Shown piece after piece: positions 27,365 through 37,088 of a DNA stretch of 64,000 nucleotides. The DNA comes from Marinomonas transparens (GTDB lineage Bacteria; Pseudomonadota; Gammaproteobacteria; Pseudomonadales; Marinomonadaceae): assembly GCF_016463975.1 (NCBI RefSeq), contig NZ_JAEMNX010000003.1, positions 273,648-337,647 of the forward strand. The letters run 5' to 3'. Position numbers and translations under genes: made by a program. Position 1 is the stretch's first letter; every line of letters starts with the position of its first letter. Below the pieces are notes generated by a model that worked only from the letters and a program-made list of their open reading frames with translations, made no database searches and was not told the DNA's origin.

Positions 27365-28213
27365 ATGGCTCGCACACTCACTGGCAATGCACCACGCATT
27401 GCCCTACCAAAAGGCAGCGTCGACACCCACATACACGTTTATGACGCTCAGTACCCTTCATTACCTGGTGGCCCAAACATCCCTGTGGATGCAGCAAATG
27501 TAGCCGATTACCTCAAGGTGCAAGCGTGGCTTGGTTTAGAAAAGGTCGTTATCACCCAGTCTAACGCCTACCAAACAGACAATACGGTTCTTTTAAAAGC
27601 TTTAGATGTTCTTGGCGATAAAGCCCGTGGCATTGTTGTCGTGACAACTGAAACTAACGATGCAACTATTCAAAACTGGCATGAACGCGGGGCTCGTGGC
27701 GCTCGCATTATGGAACTAAACGGTGCCGTGCGCCTAAAGGATTTACTCGAAGTAAATGCAAAAATTAGACTCTTTGATTGGTCCTGTATCGTTCAATTTA
27801 ATGGTTGTGAAATGCTTGAACGCGCCCCCTTACTAGAAAAAATTCAAGGGGATTACGTGATTGACCATCACGCGAAATTTTTGCCTCCAGTATCACCTGA
27901 TTCAAAGGAATTCAGTCAATTGCTCAGATTGATTGATAAAGGCAATTGCTACTACAAAATAGGCGCTTGTTATGAAAGCTCAGCAACAGGCGGCCCACAG
28001 TACGAAGACCTTGCAGAACATTCACGCCGCATCATAAAACACGCCCCAGAACGCGTTATCTGGGGCAGTAACTGGCCTCATGTTTCTGGCACACCAGAAC
28101 AAGCCCCTAACGATGTTGAACTACTCGATACAATAATGAGCTGGATACCCGATGAAAGCGCCCGCCAAGCCATTTTTGTCGACAATCCAAATAGACTTTA
28201 CTGGAACCACTAA
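27365..28213 (+). CDS. gli: D-galactarolactone isomerase
   Basis: Amidohydrolase-family enzyme that interconverts 1,5- and 1,4-galactarolactone so that the Udh product can be used by Gci. 282 residues from the ATG at 27365, which follows AAAGGAA; the open frame begins earlier at 27308 inside gci. Features seen in Agrobacterium Gli are present: GSVDTHIHVYDAQYP...LPGGP at the start, WLGLEKVVITQ, FDHH-like VIDHHAKFLPP, and VIWGSNWPHVSG near the end with the expected Asp/His ligands. It ends in a good terminator. Confidence 0.88.
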   Translation: MARTLTGNAPRIALPKGSVDTHIHVYDAQYPSLPGGPNIPVDAANVADYLKVQAWLGLEKVVITQSNAYQTDNTVLLKALDVLGDKARGIVVVTTETNDATIQNWHERGARGARIMELNGAVRLKDLLEVNAKIRLFDWSCIVQFNGCEMLERAPLLEKIQGDYVIDHHAKFLPPVSPDSKEFSQLLRLIDKGNCYYKIGACYESSATGGPQYEDLAEHSRRIIKHAPERVIWGSNWPHVSGTPEQAPNDVELLDTIMSWIPDESARQAIFVDNPNRLYWNH

Positions 28214-28244
28214 ATCATCATTCAACTTAGCAATGACGATGGAA

Positions 28245-28279
28245 AGCAGTCACTATTTCATTATGTGGCTGTTTTTTTT
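28245..28279 (+). terminator. Terminator of gntR-gci-gli
   Basis: CAGTCAC (28247-28253) pairs with GTGGCTG (28265-28271, one G-T pair), followed by eight T. It lies 32 bases after the gli stop. Confidence 0.7.
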
Positions 28280-28455
28280 GTCCCTTTGACTCAATCCTAT
28301 CAAGCGTGAAATCACCTCAATAATGCAAAATGCGGCAACTTACTATTCCGCAGAGACTTTGCGCTATGAAAAAATGATACAAAAGCGGCTTTTCTAAAAA
28401 TAATTTTTTTGCTCTTATAGAAGAGACAGCGACTTCACCCATAAGGATATTAATC

Positions 28456-30216
28456 ATGATGAAACGAAATAATTGGTTAAAAATAGCCACCCTAAGCCCA
28501 TTGTGGTTAGTCAGTAGTCTCAGTTTGGCCACCGGACAAGCGGCTGACTCTGTGGCACCAGAAGCCGCCAGCGGTACACAAAAAAAAACCTTAGCCCATG
28601 CCCAAGAATTCATGGTGGCGACAGCCAATCCAGTCGCCACTAAAGCGGGCTACGACATATTAAAAGCCGGTGGCTCTGCTATTGATGCACTCGTCGCGGT
28701 GCAGATGACCTTAGGCCTAGTTGAACCCCAATCTTCTGGCCTCGGTGGCGGCGCCTTTGCCGTTTATTACAATGCCAGCGCAAAAAAGCTAACCACCTTC
28801 GACGGCCGAGAAACCGCACCATTAGAAGCCACACCAGAACTGTTCCAAGATAAAAACGGCAAGCCACTGTCTTTTTATACGGCGGTAGTGGGTGGTCGCT
28901 CAGTGGGTACTCCGGGCACGGTTAAACTGATGGGAGAGCTGCATAATAGGTATGGCAAACTCCCTTGGAAAGACTTATTAGCCCCTGCCGAAGCACTCGC
29001 AAAAAATGGCTTTATGGTTTCCCCTCGTTTATCTAGCTCGATAGAAAAAAGCCAAGAACGCCTAGCACGTTACCCTGATACAAAAGCCTACTTTTTTAAT
29101 GGCGACGGCAGCCCTCGTGCCGCCGGCAGCGTATTAAAAAACCCTGAATACGCGAAAACACTAAACCTATTAGCCAAAGAAGGCAGTGACGTTTTTTATT
29201 ATGGACAAATTGCCAAAGACATTGCCGATAAAGTACGTAACATTGAAGACAATCCGGGGGTGCTTTCTATTGATGACTTCGCCACTTATCAGGTCAAAGA
29301 ACGCGCACCGGTTTGCTTACCCTATAAGCAATACGACATTTGCGGTATGGGACCACCAAGCTCTGGCGCCCTAACCGTTGGCCAAATTCTTGGTATCACT
29401 CAAGAGTTTGATCTAGCAAACATGGGCGCTCACTCAGCACAAGCTTGGCAAATTATCGGCGATGCATCTCGTCTTGCTTTTGCCGATCGTGGACGTTACA
29501 TGGCCGATACTGACTACGTCCCCATGCCCCAAGGTCTACTTGATAAAGCGTATTTGAAAGCTCGTGCGCAACTGATTACTCAAGGAAAAGCACTAGAAAA
29601 GGTCGCACCAGGAGAACCCGCATGGAATCACCCCATTGCTCTAGCCGACGACATTGCCATCGAGTTCCCATCAACCAGCCATATTTCTATTGTGGATAAA
29701 GAAGGCAACGCCGTATCCATCACCACCACCATCGAAAGTGGTTTTGGCTCTAATGTAATGAGTCATGGCTTCCTACTCAACAATGAGCTAACCGATTTTT
29801 CCTTTAAATCTCATCAAGATGGTTATCCTATTGCCAACCGTTTGGAGCCAGGTAAACGCCCTCGCTCATCCATGTCTCCCACCATTGTCATGAAAGACTC
29901 ACAACCCTATTTAGTGGTTGGATCTCCGGGTGGCTCTCGTATTATAGGTTATGTAGCAAAAACCTTGATCGCTCATATCGAATGGGGCATGGACATTCAA
30001 CAGGCCATCTCTTTACCCAACATGGTTAATCGTTTTGGCACTTATGATCTGGAAAAAGGCACTTCAGCAGAGTCTTTTGAAAAGCCCTTAACAGACATGG
30101 GCTTCAAGGTATCAATAAGAGACTTAAATTCAGGCATTCAGGGGATTGTTGTCAACACAGGAGAATTATTAGGTGGAGCTGATACCAGACGAGAAGGTTT
30201 GGTATTAGGAGACTAA
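28456..30216 (+). CDS. ggt: Gamma-glutamyltranspeptidase
   Basis: Periplasmic enzyme that hydrolyses or transfers the gamma-glutamyl group of glutathione and related peptides; the precursor cuts itself into two subunits. 586 residues with a signal peptide (to about residue 29). The nucleophile and cleavage site is Thr407 in PSTSHISIVD, and the small subunit shows the family segment NNELTDFSF and the oxyanion loop RPRSSMSPTIV and GSPGGSRIIGYV. DALVAVQMTLGLVEPQSSGLGGG near residues 77-99 is also typical. AAGGAT lies before the ATG at 28456; the second ATG is also possible. Stands alone. Confidence 0.93.
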   Translation: MMKRNNWLKIATLSPLWLVSSLSLATGQAADSVAPEAASGTQKKTLAHAQEFMVATANPVATKAGYDILKAGGSAIDALVAVQMTLGLVEPQSSGLGGGAFAVYYNASAKKLTTFDGRETAPLEATPELFQDKNGKPLSFYTAVVGGRSVGTPGTVKLMGELHNRYGKLPWKDLLAPAEALAKNGFMVSPRLSSSIEKSQERLARYPDTKAYFFNGDGSPRAAGSVLKNPEYAKTLNLLAKEGSDVFYYGQIAKDIADKVRNIEDNPGVLSIDDFATYQVKERAPVCLPYKQYDICGMGPPSSGALTVGQILGITQEFDLANMGAHSAQAWQIIGDASRLAFADRGRYMADTDYVPMPQGLLDKAYLKARAQLITQGKALEKVAPGEPAWNHPIALADDIAIEFPSTSHISIVDKEGNAVSITTTIESGFGSNVMSHGFLLNNELTDFSFKSHQDGYPIANRLEPGKRPRSSMSPTIVMKDSQPYLVVGSPGGSRIIGYVAKTLIAHIEWGMDIQQAISLPNMVNRFGTYDLEKGTSAESFEKPLTDMGFKVSIRDLNSGIQGIVVNTGELLGGADTRREGLVLGD

Positions 30217-30244
30217 TTTGCTGCCAAACAAATTCAGCACTACA

Positions 30245-31006
30245 TTAGACAACTAAACGTTTTTGATCTGAGTTATAAACACGATAGCAGTTTCGTCCTG
30301 ATTCCTTAGCGTAAGACAGGGCGAGATCTGCGTATTTAAAGGCATTTTCAATGCTATCCTGATGATGATTGATATTCATTGAAACACCGATACTCACACT
30401 ACAAGCAACTTGCTCTCCCTCATGTTCAATCAACATTTTTTTGGCTCCCTGACAAATTTTATTTGCCACCGCCTCCGCTGTCGCTTGACTCATATTAGGT
30501 AAAAACACGGCAAACTCTTCACCGCCAATACGACCAATAATATTAGGCCTAGGGGCAAACTCTCGCAAAATTCGTCCAAATTTCTCTAACACAGCATCCC
30601 CACAAGCATGTCCATACCTATCATTGATGCATTTGAAGAAGTCCATATCGAGTACAAAAAAGGCGTATTCAGCATCACGGTTAGACTCTGCACGATGCCA
30701 GTCATCACTCTGCTGATAAAAAAAACGCCAATTAGAGACTAAAGTAAGCTCGTCTATTCTCGCCATCATGCTTACATCGCGTTCTAGACGATCAATTTTA
30801 TAAAACAAGCCAGCTAGGTGCCAAGAAACAAAAGGCACAACAAAAACAGGAATTAAAGCCGCACGAAAAATATCTTCCCATAGGGAAGTATTAAAATCGA
30901 AAATAAAAGAAAGAGACACGTTACCGATAACAGCCAAGCAAGATGCGACAAGCGTGATCACCACCACCAGTTTCAGCCGTCCTAATTTTTGAACTTGTTT
31001 TCTCAT
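30245..31006 (-). CDS. Membrane diguanylate cyclase (GGDEF)
   Basis: Predicted to make cyclic di-GMP from two GTP. 253 residues from the ATG at 31006, chosen because GAGG lies nine bases upstream; a GTG at 31015 would sit on the ribosome site. Two membrane helices (about 10-33 and 48-68) lead into a GGDEF domain with an intact GGEEF motif at 161-165 and the metal Asp in LDMDFFKCINDRYGH. The RxxD inhibitory site is absent (PRPN there). The short N terminus offers no sensory domain beyond the membrane pair. Confidence 0.88.
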   Translation of the reverse strand: MRKQVQKLGRLKLVVVITLVASCLAVIGNVSLSFIFDFNTSLWEDIFRAALIPVFVVPFVSWHLAGLFYKIDRLERDVSMMARIDELTLVSNWRFFYQQSDDWHRAESNRDAEYAFFVLDMDFFKCINDRYGHACGDAVLEKFGRILREFAPRPNIIGRIGGEEFAVFLPNMSQATAEAVANKICQGAKKMLIEHEGEQVACSVSIGVSMNINHHQDSIENAFKYADLALSYAKESGRNCYRVYNSDQKRLVV

Positions 31007-31039
31007 ACTACTCACCCTCTTACATTAGGCACATCACAA

Positions 31040-31804
31040 TCAACCGTTCAACAAAACTAGCGACTGCCATATTAGCCTTAATGCCATGAAAGTTAATACC
31101 CCATTAAAAATGCGATGAAAATGCTTATCCGGCATACGCTTCAACAATTTAAGACCTATCCATGTCCCGATGGCACCACTAATCACCATGCAAGCCAATA
31201 ATGGCACCCAAGCAGATAAAGGGAACCCAGCCACTTCAAACACACCAATCTTAAGCACATGCTGTAGTGACATTGCGGCAGCAAACGTCGCGACAGTACG
31301 AAAACGATCTGCATGAACTTGTTTTACAAAAGACGCCACTAACGGACCTGTCGCACCAGCAAATAGTGTCATAAAGGTCGTTATCGCGCCCGCCAATGCC
31401 GTCCCCCATTTACCTAACACCATCTTGGGCAGCTTTGGTCCCCAGCATAGATAAAGAATAAAAAATGCTATCGTCAAATACATAATCGCTGGCGGCAAAG
31501 CAACCAAAACGAAACTACCGATTAAGGCTCCGACAATCGCACCGGGCAAAAAAGCCCCTATCAACTTCCAATCTATGTGTCGCCAGCTCATCGCTGCACG
31601 GCCGGCGTTAGAACCTAACTGTGCGACACCATGCAGCGGAATAATGAACTGAGGCGGTAGAACCTGCGCCATTACCCCAAGTAGCATTACGCCACCACCA
31701 GCACCAAAGCTAGCGGTAAAGAAAGAGGTAACCCCAGACACCAGCACTAATAAAATAAAAATATGAGGAGAAACTTGGTCAAAAAATAAAGCAGATAAGG
31801 TCAT
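31040..31804 (-). CDS. TauE/SafE-family membrane permease
   Basis: Inner-membrane protein of the sulfite/organosulfur exporter family, 254 residues with about eight helices. The repeated family pattern is seen as SFGAGGGVMLLGVM near residue 32 and FAGATGPLVASFVK near residue 145, with HGVAQLGSNAGRAAMSWRHIDW between. The substrate cannot be told from sequence. Located between a diguanylate cyclase and dctD, all on the minus strand, with no clear functional link. Confidence 0.85.
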   Translation of the reverse strand: MTLSALFFDQVSPHIFILLVLVSGVTSFFTASFGAGGGVMLLGVMAQVLPPQFIIPLHGVAQLGSNAGRAAMSWRHIDWKLIGAFLPGAIVGALIGSFVLVALPPAIMYLTIAFFILYLCWGPKLPKMVLGKWGTALAGAITTFMTLFAGATGPLVASFVKQVHADRFRTVATFAAAMSLQHVLKIGVFEVAGFPLSAWVPLLACMVISGAIGTWIGLKLLKRMPDKHFHRIFNGVLTFMALRLIWQSLVLLNG

Positions 31805-31947
31805 ATGGCAGCAGAGAAATCGCAGAAAAATAAGACAAACAGAATAACAAAATGAACGATAGAAATCTCTCCACGCCCATTGTTATTGTTCTACGTGATG
31901 TAGAAAATAGAAACATATTCAGTCGCCTAAATTATTACTGGTAGCAC

Positions 31948-33306
31948 CTATTGCTTATAAATGTCTTTATCTAGATCGTACTTACGCATTTTATCGTAAA
32001 GGGTTTTACGCGGTAGGCCAAGCGCATCCATGGTACTTTTGATAGAACCTTTTTGGCGCATAAGTTCTTGTTCCAGTAAGGTTTTCTCAAAACGTTCCAT
32101 TTGCTCTGGCAAGGTCATCACCCCCGGATTATTTTCATTGATGATGATTTGATCAAACTCAAAAGAACCCGCCTCGCCCATTAGCACATAACGTTCGGCA
32201 AGATTACGCAGTTCACGAACATTACCGGGCCAATCATAACCTAACAAACTGTGCATCCGAGCGGCAGATAAAGGCTCGGACTCACGCTTATATTGTGCTG
32301 TCGCAACCAGACAAAAATGCTGCCAGAGCAGAGAGATATCCTCCTTACGCTCCCGCAATGGTGGAATGTCGACACGCACAACATTCAGCCGGTAATACAG
32401 ATCTTCTCGAAAAGTATCCCCTTCACTAAGTTGCTTAAGATCCACCTTAGTCGCCGCCAAAATACGTAAATCCAAGTCGATACCTGTGTTCGAACCAAGC
32501 CGCTCTAAACGACGCTCTTCTAGCACTCGTAATAAACGAATCTGCATGGACATGGGCATGCTTTCGATTTCGTCTAAAAATAAGGTACCACCATTGGCAT
32601 GTTCAAGCTTGCCTATACGTTGGCTTTTGGCATCGGTAAAGGCACCCTTTTCATGACCAAACAGTTCCGACTCCATGATGGAATCTGGCACAGCGCCACA
32701 GTTGATCGCAACAAAGGAATGGCCCCTTCGGGAGCTGTGTTCATGAATATAGCGAGCAACTAGCTCTTTACCCGTTCCCGTTTCCCCTTGGATCAAGATA
32801 TCGGCAGCAGTATCAGCAACATGTAACAAAGCCTGGCGCAGACGATGAATGCCTTGCGTATTACCAATAATACGTGGACCGGGGGCATTTTGTGCAGCCA
32901 GCTCTAAACGCAAATTCCGGTTTTCTAAGGTTAATCGACGCTTTTCAGCCGCTCGACGAACCACTTCAATGAAGTCTTCATTGGAAAAAGGTTTTTCAAT
33001 AAAATCATAAGCCCCATCACGGATGGCATTCACCGCCATACTGATATCACCATGGCCTGTAATTAGGATAAAAGGGATCTCAGCATCGATTTTCTTCACA
33101 TCTTCAAACAACTCTAAACCGCTTTTACCGGGTAAATTAATATCGCTAACAATCACCCCAGACCAATCTAACGATAGACGCTCCATAACCCCCTGAGCAC
33201 TAGAGAATTCATTGACTCTAAACTCTTCTAATTGCAAGGTTTGCGAAATCGCCATGCGCACCGCCTGCTCATCATCGATCAAGATCACTTGCTTAGCATC
33301 AGGCAT
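31948..33306 (-). CDS. dctD: Sigma-54-dependent response regulator DctD
   Basis: Transcription activator of dicarboxylate uptake. 452 residues: receiver domain with phospho-Asp55 (VSDINLPG) and Lys105; AAA+ ATPase with Walker A GETGTGKE at 174-181 and the sigma-54 contact loop GAFTDA at 221-226; a Fis-type helix-turn-helix at the end (STMDALGLPRKTLYDKM). AGAGGAAA lies before the ATG. It is 52 bases after dctB, so the pair is co-transcribed. The likely target, a TRAP operon with a partial sigma-54 promoter, is about 23 kb away. Confidence 0.9.
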   Translation of the reverse strand: MPDAKQVILIDDEQAVRMAISQTLQLEEFRVNEFSSAQGVMERLSLDWSGVIVSDINLPGKSGLELFEDVKKIDAEIPFILITGHGDISMAVNAIRDGAYDFIEKPFSNEDFIEVVRRAAEKRRLTLENRNLRLELAAQNAPGPRIIGNTQGIHRLRQALLHVADTAADILIQGETGTGKELVARYIHEHSSRRGHSFVAINCGAVPDSIMESELFGHEKGAFTDAKSQRIGKLEHANGGTLFLDEIESMPMSMQIRLLRVLEERRLERLGSNTGIDLDLRILAATKVDLKQLSEGDTFREDLYYRLNVVRVDIPPLRERKEDISLLWQHFCLVATAQYKRESEPLSAARMHSLLGYDWPGNVRELRNLAERYVLMGEAGSFEFDQIIINENNPGVMTLPEQMERFEKTLLEQELMRQKGSIKSTMDALGLPRKTLYDKMRKYDLDKDIYKQ

Positions 33307-33358
33307 TTAGATTTCCTCTTAGCATTTTAGAACAATAGTTATTTAGGACGTTGGTCAT

Positions 33359-35659
33359 TTAAGTGATAGTCAATAAAGACGATTGAAAGCGCGGTAGCGT
33401 AACACAAAATTCAGCCCCACCGTTGGTTAGGTTATGGGCTCTGATTTGTCCTCCCATGGCATCGATAATTCGTTGACTAATAGAAAGGCCTAGCCCCAAG
33501 CCTAAACCAGAAGGTTTTGAAGTAAAAAAGGGTTCGAAAAGGTGTTTAATCGCTTCTTCACCTAAACCATTCCCCGAATCTTGAATGCGAATCATCACCT
33601 GTGTCTCAGTCCCCGTTTGTTCAACCACCACTCGCTTAGAGTCCATGTTTGATTCAACAATGGCATCAGCGGCGTTCGCTAATAAATTGACTAAAACCTG
33701 CTCCAGAAAGACCATATCACCATTTACTATCAGGTCTTGATCTTCCGTCACAAGCAGTTCAATCCCCACTTCTTTGTAGCGTGTTTCCATGATTTTTAAA
33801 GCGCCCATAATGGCCGTCTGTACCGCTATTGGACCTTGATGCACATCACCCTTACGAGCAAATACCTTAAAACGCGCAATGATGTCACCCATATGATGAC
33901 CCAGCTGACTAATATGCTGTAGGTTGGCATGGGCCTGTTCATACTGCTTGCGATCTAAAAACTTCAAACCATTACCGGCAAAAGCACGAATCGCCGTCAA
34001 AGGCTGGTTCAATTCATGATTCAAGCCTGCACTTAATTGCCCTAACACTGCCAGTTTTGCGGTTTGTATCAACTCCCGCTGAGTGCCTTTATGCTCTGTA
34101 ATCTCTTGACGTAAACGCGTATTAGCCCCCTCCAGTTCAAAGGTTCGCTCTCGCACCCGCTCTTCTAACTCTTTTCTTGCTTGGGTAATTTCTTGCTCAT
34201 AACGTTTACGCTCCGTCATATCATGAAAGGTCACCAAGTAACTGCGACGATTAGGGAGTTGCATTTCACATAGGGTCATTTCCACCGGCACAGAAGACTG
34301 ATTGGAATAACATAAACGTCCTTCTCTCGTCAGTACTTTAACGCCTAAATCACCGGCTGAATCCAATACATTCTCAGGGTCAATTCGGTAAGAAGCATCT
34401 TGCTCTACAGAAGGCCGAAGCTTTTGCTCGACAGATTGAAACAACACATTCAAAGGCTGCCCTACTAAAGGCGCTAATGGCTGGCCCACAAGCTTTTCGA
34501 CCGCAGGGTTAAAAGACTCAATTTTGTAGAATTCGTCTAAGGTTACCAAACCCGCCTGAGTATTTTGAATCACTTCACGGATATAAGCTTGATTATGACG
34601 GGTCATTTCATTGGCATCTGACCTTTCTCGCAACATGCGTGTACGCAACATAGCAAGACCAAACAATAACCCAGTGATGGTCACACCACCCGCAAAAATA
34701 GCGCGCCACAGGGCAATTTCTTCATTGATGTTTTTTAATGGCGCCAGAATAGAAATGGTAAAACCCAGTAATCGAATGGGTCGGCTCATCTTAAGAAATG
34801 AGCGACGCTCTAATTCACCATTCACCGTATTGGTTTCTAAAAAATCGACAATTTGAGAGACTTCATCGAACGGTTTTTGATAAACAATGGCCAGTTTTTC
34901 AATCGGCTGATCCCGATAGCGTTGTGAATCGGCAATGCGCTGTAACTCTTCATAGGATAGCTCGCCCAATACACGATACAACCAAGCAGAACGAGACCCA
35001 CTAAACACAACACCATCAGGATCCAGTAACAAAAATTCATAACTTTGATTGGCAAAGCGTTTTTCAAACTGAGTGAGATCCACTTTAACCACGGCGACAC
35101 CAACAATAGATTCGTCAACATAGACGGGATAGGAGAAATAATAGCCACGACGATTAGAGGTAGTTCCCAGGGCATAATAACGCCCCGCTTTGCCCTGCAT
35201 TGCGTCCTGAAAATAAGGTCGAAAGGAAAAATTACGACCAACGAAACTGGTGTCTTTTTGATAATTTGAGGCGGCGATGGTCAAACCATCCGCATTGAGT
35301 ATGTAACTGTCTGACGCTTCTGTTATGCGATTAATCTGCTCCAACTCACGATTCAGATGACTAATATCAGCTTCAAAACCATCTTGTAACGCCTTTTTCA
35401 CCCTATCGTTAGCCGCCAATAATGTAGGCATATGTTGGTATTTAGCAATGGCACTTTCCAACACACTGGCTAGTTGATTAAGCTGCAGTGACGATTCAAT
35501 TCTGAGCTTTTTGATTTGTCCTGTTTTTACCGCTTCACCACCTTTCCAGCTCACTAGAGCAACAAGAGCAAGTGCAACAATCCACAGCCAAACCAAGTAC
35601 TTGGAAGCAACCGACCATTTCATTTTAAAACCAACATTGGCTTTCCATACATTCATCAA
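33359..35659 (-). CDS. dctB: Dicarboxylate sensor histidine kinase DctB
   Basis: Membrane sensor that phosphorylates DctD. 766 residues: helix 1 at about 20-37, a periplasmic double-Cache sensor to about 295 (FVGRNFSFRPYF...GRYYALGTTSNRRGYYFSYPVY binds C4-acids in the family), helix 2 at about 318-338, a PAS-like domain near 355-485, a coiled coil 485-535, then HisKA with phospho-His548 (LNHELNQPLTAIRAF) and a HATPase domain with GLGLGLSIS. It is longer than classical DctB because of the added PAS. The start is uncertain: ATG at 35659 has no clear ribosome site, and Met13 is an alternative. Confidence 0.88.
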   Translation of the reverse strand: MMNVWKANVGFKMKWSVASKYLVWLWIVALALVALVSWKGGEAVKTGQIKKLRIESSLQLNQLASVLESAIAKYQHMPTLLAANDRVKKALQDGFEADISHLNRELEQINRITEASDSYILNADGLTIAASNYQKDTSFVGRNFSFRPYFQDAMQGKAGRYYALGTTSNRRGYYFSYPVYVDESIVGVAVVKVDLTQFEKRFANQSYEFLLLDPDGVVFSGSRSAWLYRVLGELSYEELQRIADSQRYRDQPIEKLAIVYQKPFDEVSQIVDFLETNTVNGELERRSFLKMSRPIRLLGFTISILAPLKNINEEIALWRAIFAGGVTITGLLFGLAMLRTRMLRERSDANEMTRHNQAYIREVIQNTQAGLVTLDEFYKIESFNPAVEKLVGQPLAPLVGQPLNVLFQSVEQKLRPSVEQDASYRIDPENVLDSAGDLGVKVLTREGRLCYSNQSSVPVEMTLCEMQLPNRRSYLVTFHDMTERKRYEQEITQARKELEERVRERTFELEGANTRLRQEITEHKGTQRELIQTAKLAVLGQLSAGLNHELNQPLTAIRAFAGNGLKFLDRKQYEQAHANLQHISQLGHHMGDIIARFKVFARKGDVHQGPIAVQTAIMGALKIMETRYKEVGIELLVTEDQDLIVNGDMVFLEQVLVNLLANAADAIVESNMDSKRVVVEQTGTETQVMIRIQDSGNGLGEEAIKHLFEPFFTSKPSGLGLGLGLSISQRIIDAMGGQIRAHNLTNGGAEFCVTLPRFQSSLLTIT

Positions 35660-35726
35660 AAGGGTTTTAACTCACTCTTTTCATTTTTTAATAGGATGCA
35701 AAAGTAATACTATCATTGTTGTCAAT

Positions 35727-36704
35727 TCACGCTCGATCATGGGCAAAAGGCAGCACGTCTGAAATATGTGTTTTACAACACATAAGCATTAACAACCTAT
35801 CCACCCCAAGCGCCACACCAGCGCATTCCGGCATACCGCTTTGTAAGGCACTGATAAGACGTTCATCAAATTGACGCTCCGCACGCTTTAATGAATAACG
35901 AGCCGCTTTATCTTGAACAAAGCGACGGGACTGTTCCTCAGCATCCGTTAATTCGTGATACCCATTCGCCAACTCCATGCCTTGCCAATACAACTCAAAA
36001 CGCGCCGCGACCTGATTACCCGTATCGTCTACATGAGTTTTTGCCAAAGCCGCTTGAGAGGCAGGGTAACTATGAATAAAACAGGGGGAAACTTGCCCAA
36101 TAGCCGGCTCAATAACACTTGAAAAAATCAATTCTAATAGGGTATCTCTATCGTCTTCTTGCAAACCATATTCGGTGTGCTGGTGGGCATATTCTTGTAA
36201 TTGAGAAAGAGCGGCTGTGAAAGGGTCTAATTGTGTATGTTGGAGAAACGCATTCTGATAACTCAATCGCTCACACTTAAGTGCAGACTCATTAAGCAGT
36301 ACAGACAATAGTGTCTCTATTTCCGCCATAAGTTGCCAGTGATCAAATCCTACCCGATACCATTCCAACATGGTGAATTCGATACTGTGACGACGACCAA
36401 CATCTTCTGCACGAAACACCTTACCTAATTGATAAATAGAATCCGAGCCTGCACATAACAAACGCTTCATGGCATATTCAGGTGAGGTTTGCAGATAGTA
36501 AGTAAGGTCTTCACCTAGAGAACGAGTCTCGCAGGTTAGCACCTCGATATGAGGGTCAGAAATACTGCCTAAGGACAAACATTGTGTATCTACTTCCATT
36601 ACTTCTAGATCATCAAAAAATGCTCGAATTGTTTTTAATAATTGAGCACGTTTTTGCAAGGTTAAAATATCGGCATTGGGCTGCCAAAGGGAAGCATGGT
36701 ACAT
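35727..36704 (-). CDS. epmA: EF-P beta-lysyltransferase EpmA
   Basis: Attaches (R)-beta-lysine to Lys34 of elongation factor P. A class II lysyl-tRNA synthetase-like catalytic core without the anticodon domain, 325 residues. Motif 2 region FRAEDVGRRHSIEFTMLEWYRVG and motif 3 region GMPECAGVALGVDRLLML are intact. Its substrate gene efp and the aminomutase epmB are 7-9 kb away in the same window. Full-length LysRS is excluded by length and by the MYHASLWQPNADI opening. Confidence 0.94.
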   Translation of the reverse strand: MYHASLWQPNADILTLQKRAQLLKTIRAFFDDLEVMEVDTQCLSLGSISDPHIEVLTCETRSLGEDLTYYLQTSPEYAMKRLLCAGSDSIYQLGKVFRAEDVGRRHSIEFTMLEWYRVGFDHWQLMAEIETLLSVLLNESALKCERLSYQNAFLQHTQLDPFTAALSQLQEYAHQHTEYGLQEDDRDTLLELIFSSVIEPAIGQVSPCFIHSYPASQAALAKTHVDDTGNQVAARFELYWQGMELANGYHELTDAEEQSRRFVQDKAARYSLKRAERQFDERLISALQSGMPECAGVALGVDRLLMLMCCKTHISDVLPFAHDRA

Positions 36705-36774
36705 AGAAAAGGCTCTGAAAAATAAAGGCTATAGTAGCAGACAAGAATCCATTTCGCCCCTTTCCTATTACCAG

Positions 36775-36999
36775 TCACTCTATCTTGGCGCGGCCGACAA
36801 AACGCTTTTTAATGGCAGCTAGGCCGTTCCAAAGCGCCTCTAAAATACAAAAAAACACACGACATCCCATCTCACCATGGGCGTCATAAAATGCCTGCTC
36901 TTCAATTTGTTGAGGCGTTGGAGAAGCATAAGGAAATGGCTCGCCACCATCCTTCATAAAACGATGGTATTTTTCTTCCAAATCGACCTCTTGTTTCAT
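36775..36999 (-). CDS. Small hypothetical protein
   Basis: 74 residues from the ATG at 36999, which has AAAGGGG five bases upstream; the frame begins at 37020. Acidic N-terminal half (KQEVDLEEKYHRFMKDGGEPFP) and a basic end (KKRFVGRAKIE), no signal peptide. I do not recognise a family. It is divergent from a LysR-type gene and downstream genes lie on the same strand as epmA. Confidence 0.6.
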   Translation of the reverse strand: MKQEVDLEEKYHRFMKDGGEPFPYASPTPQQIEEQAFYDAHGEMGCRVFFCILEALWNGLAAIKKRFVGRAKIE

Positions 37000-37088
37000 G
37001 CTAACCCCTTTCATTACCACGATTGACTCATTGCCATAGTACGAGGTATTTTCAGATCATCAATGAAACATATCGAAAGGATCTTTTC

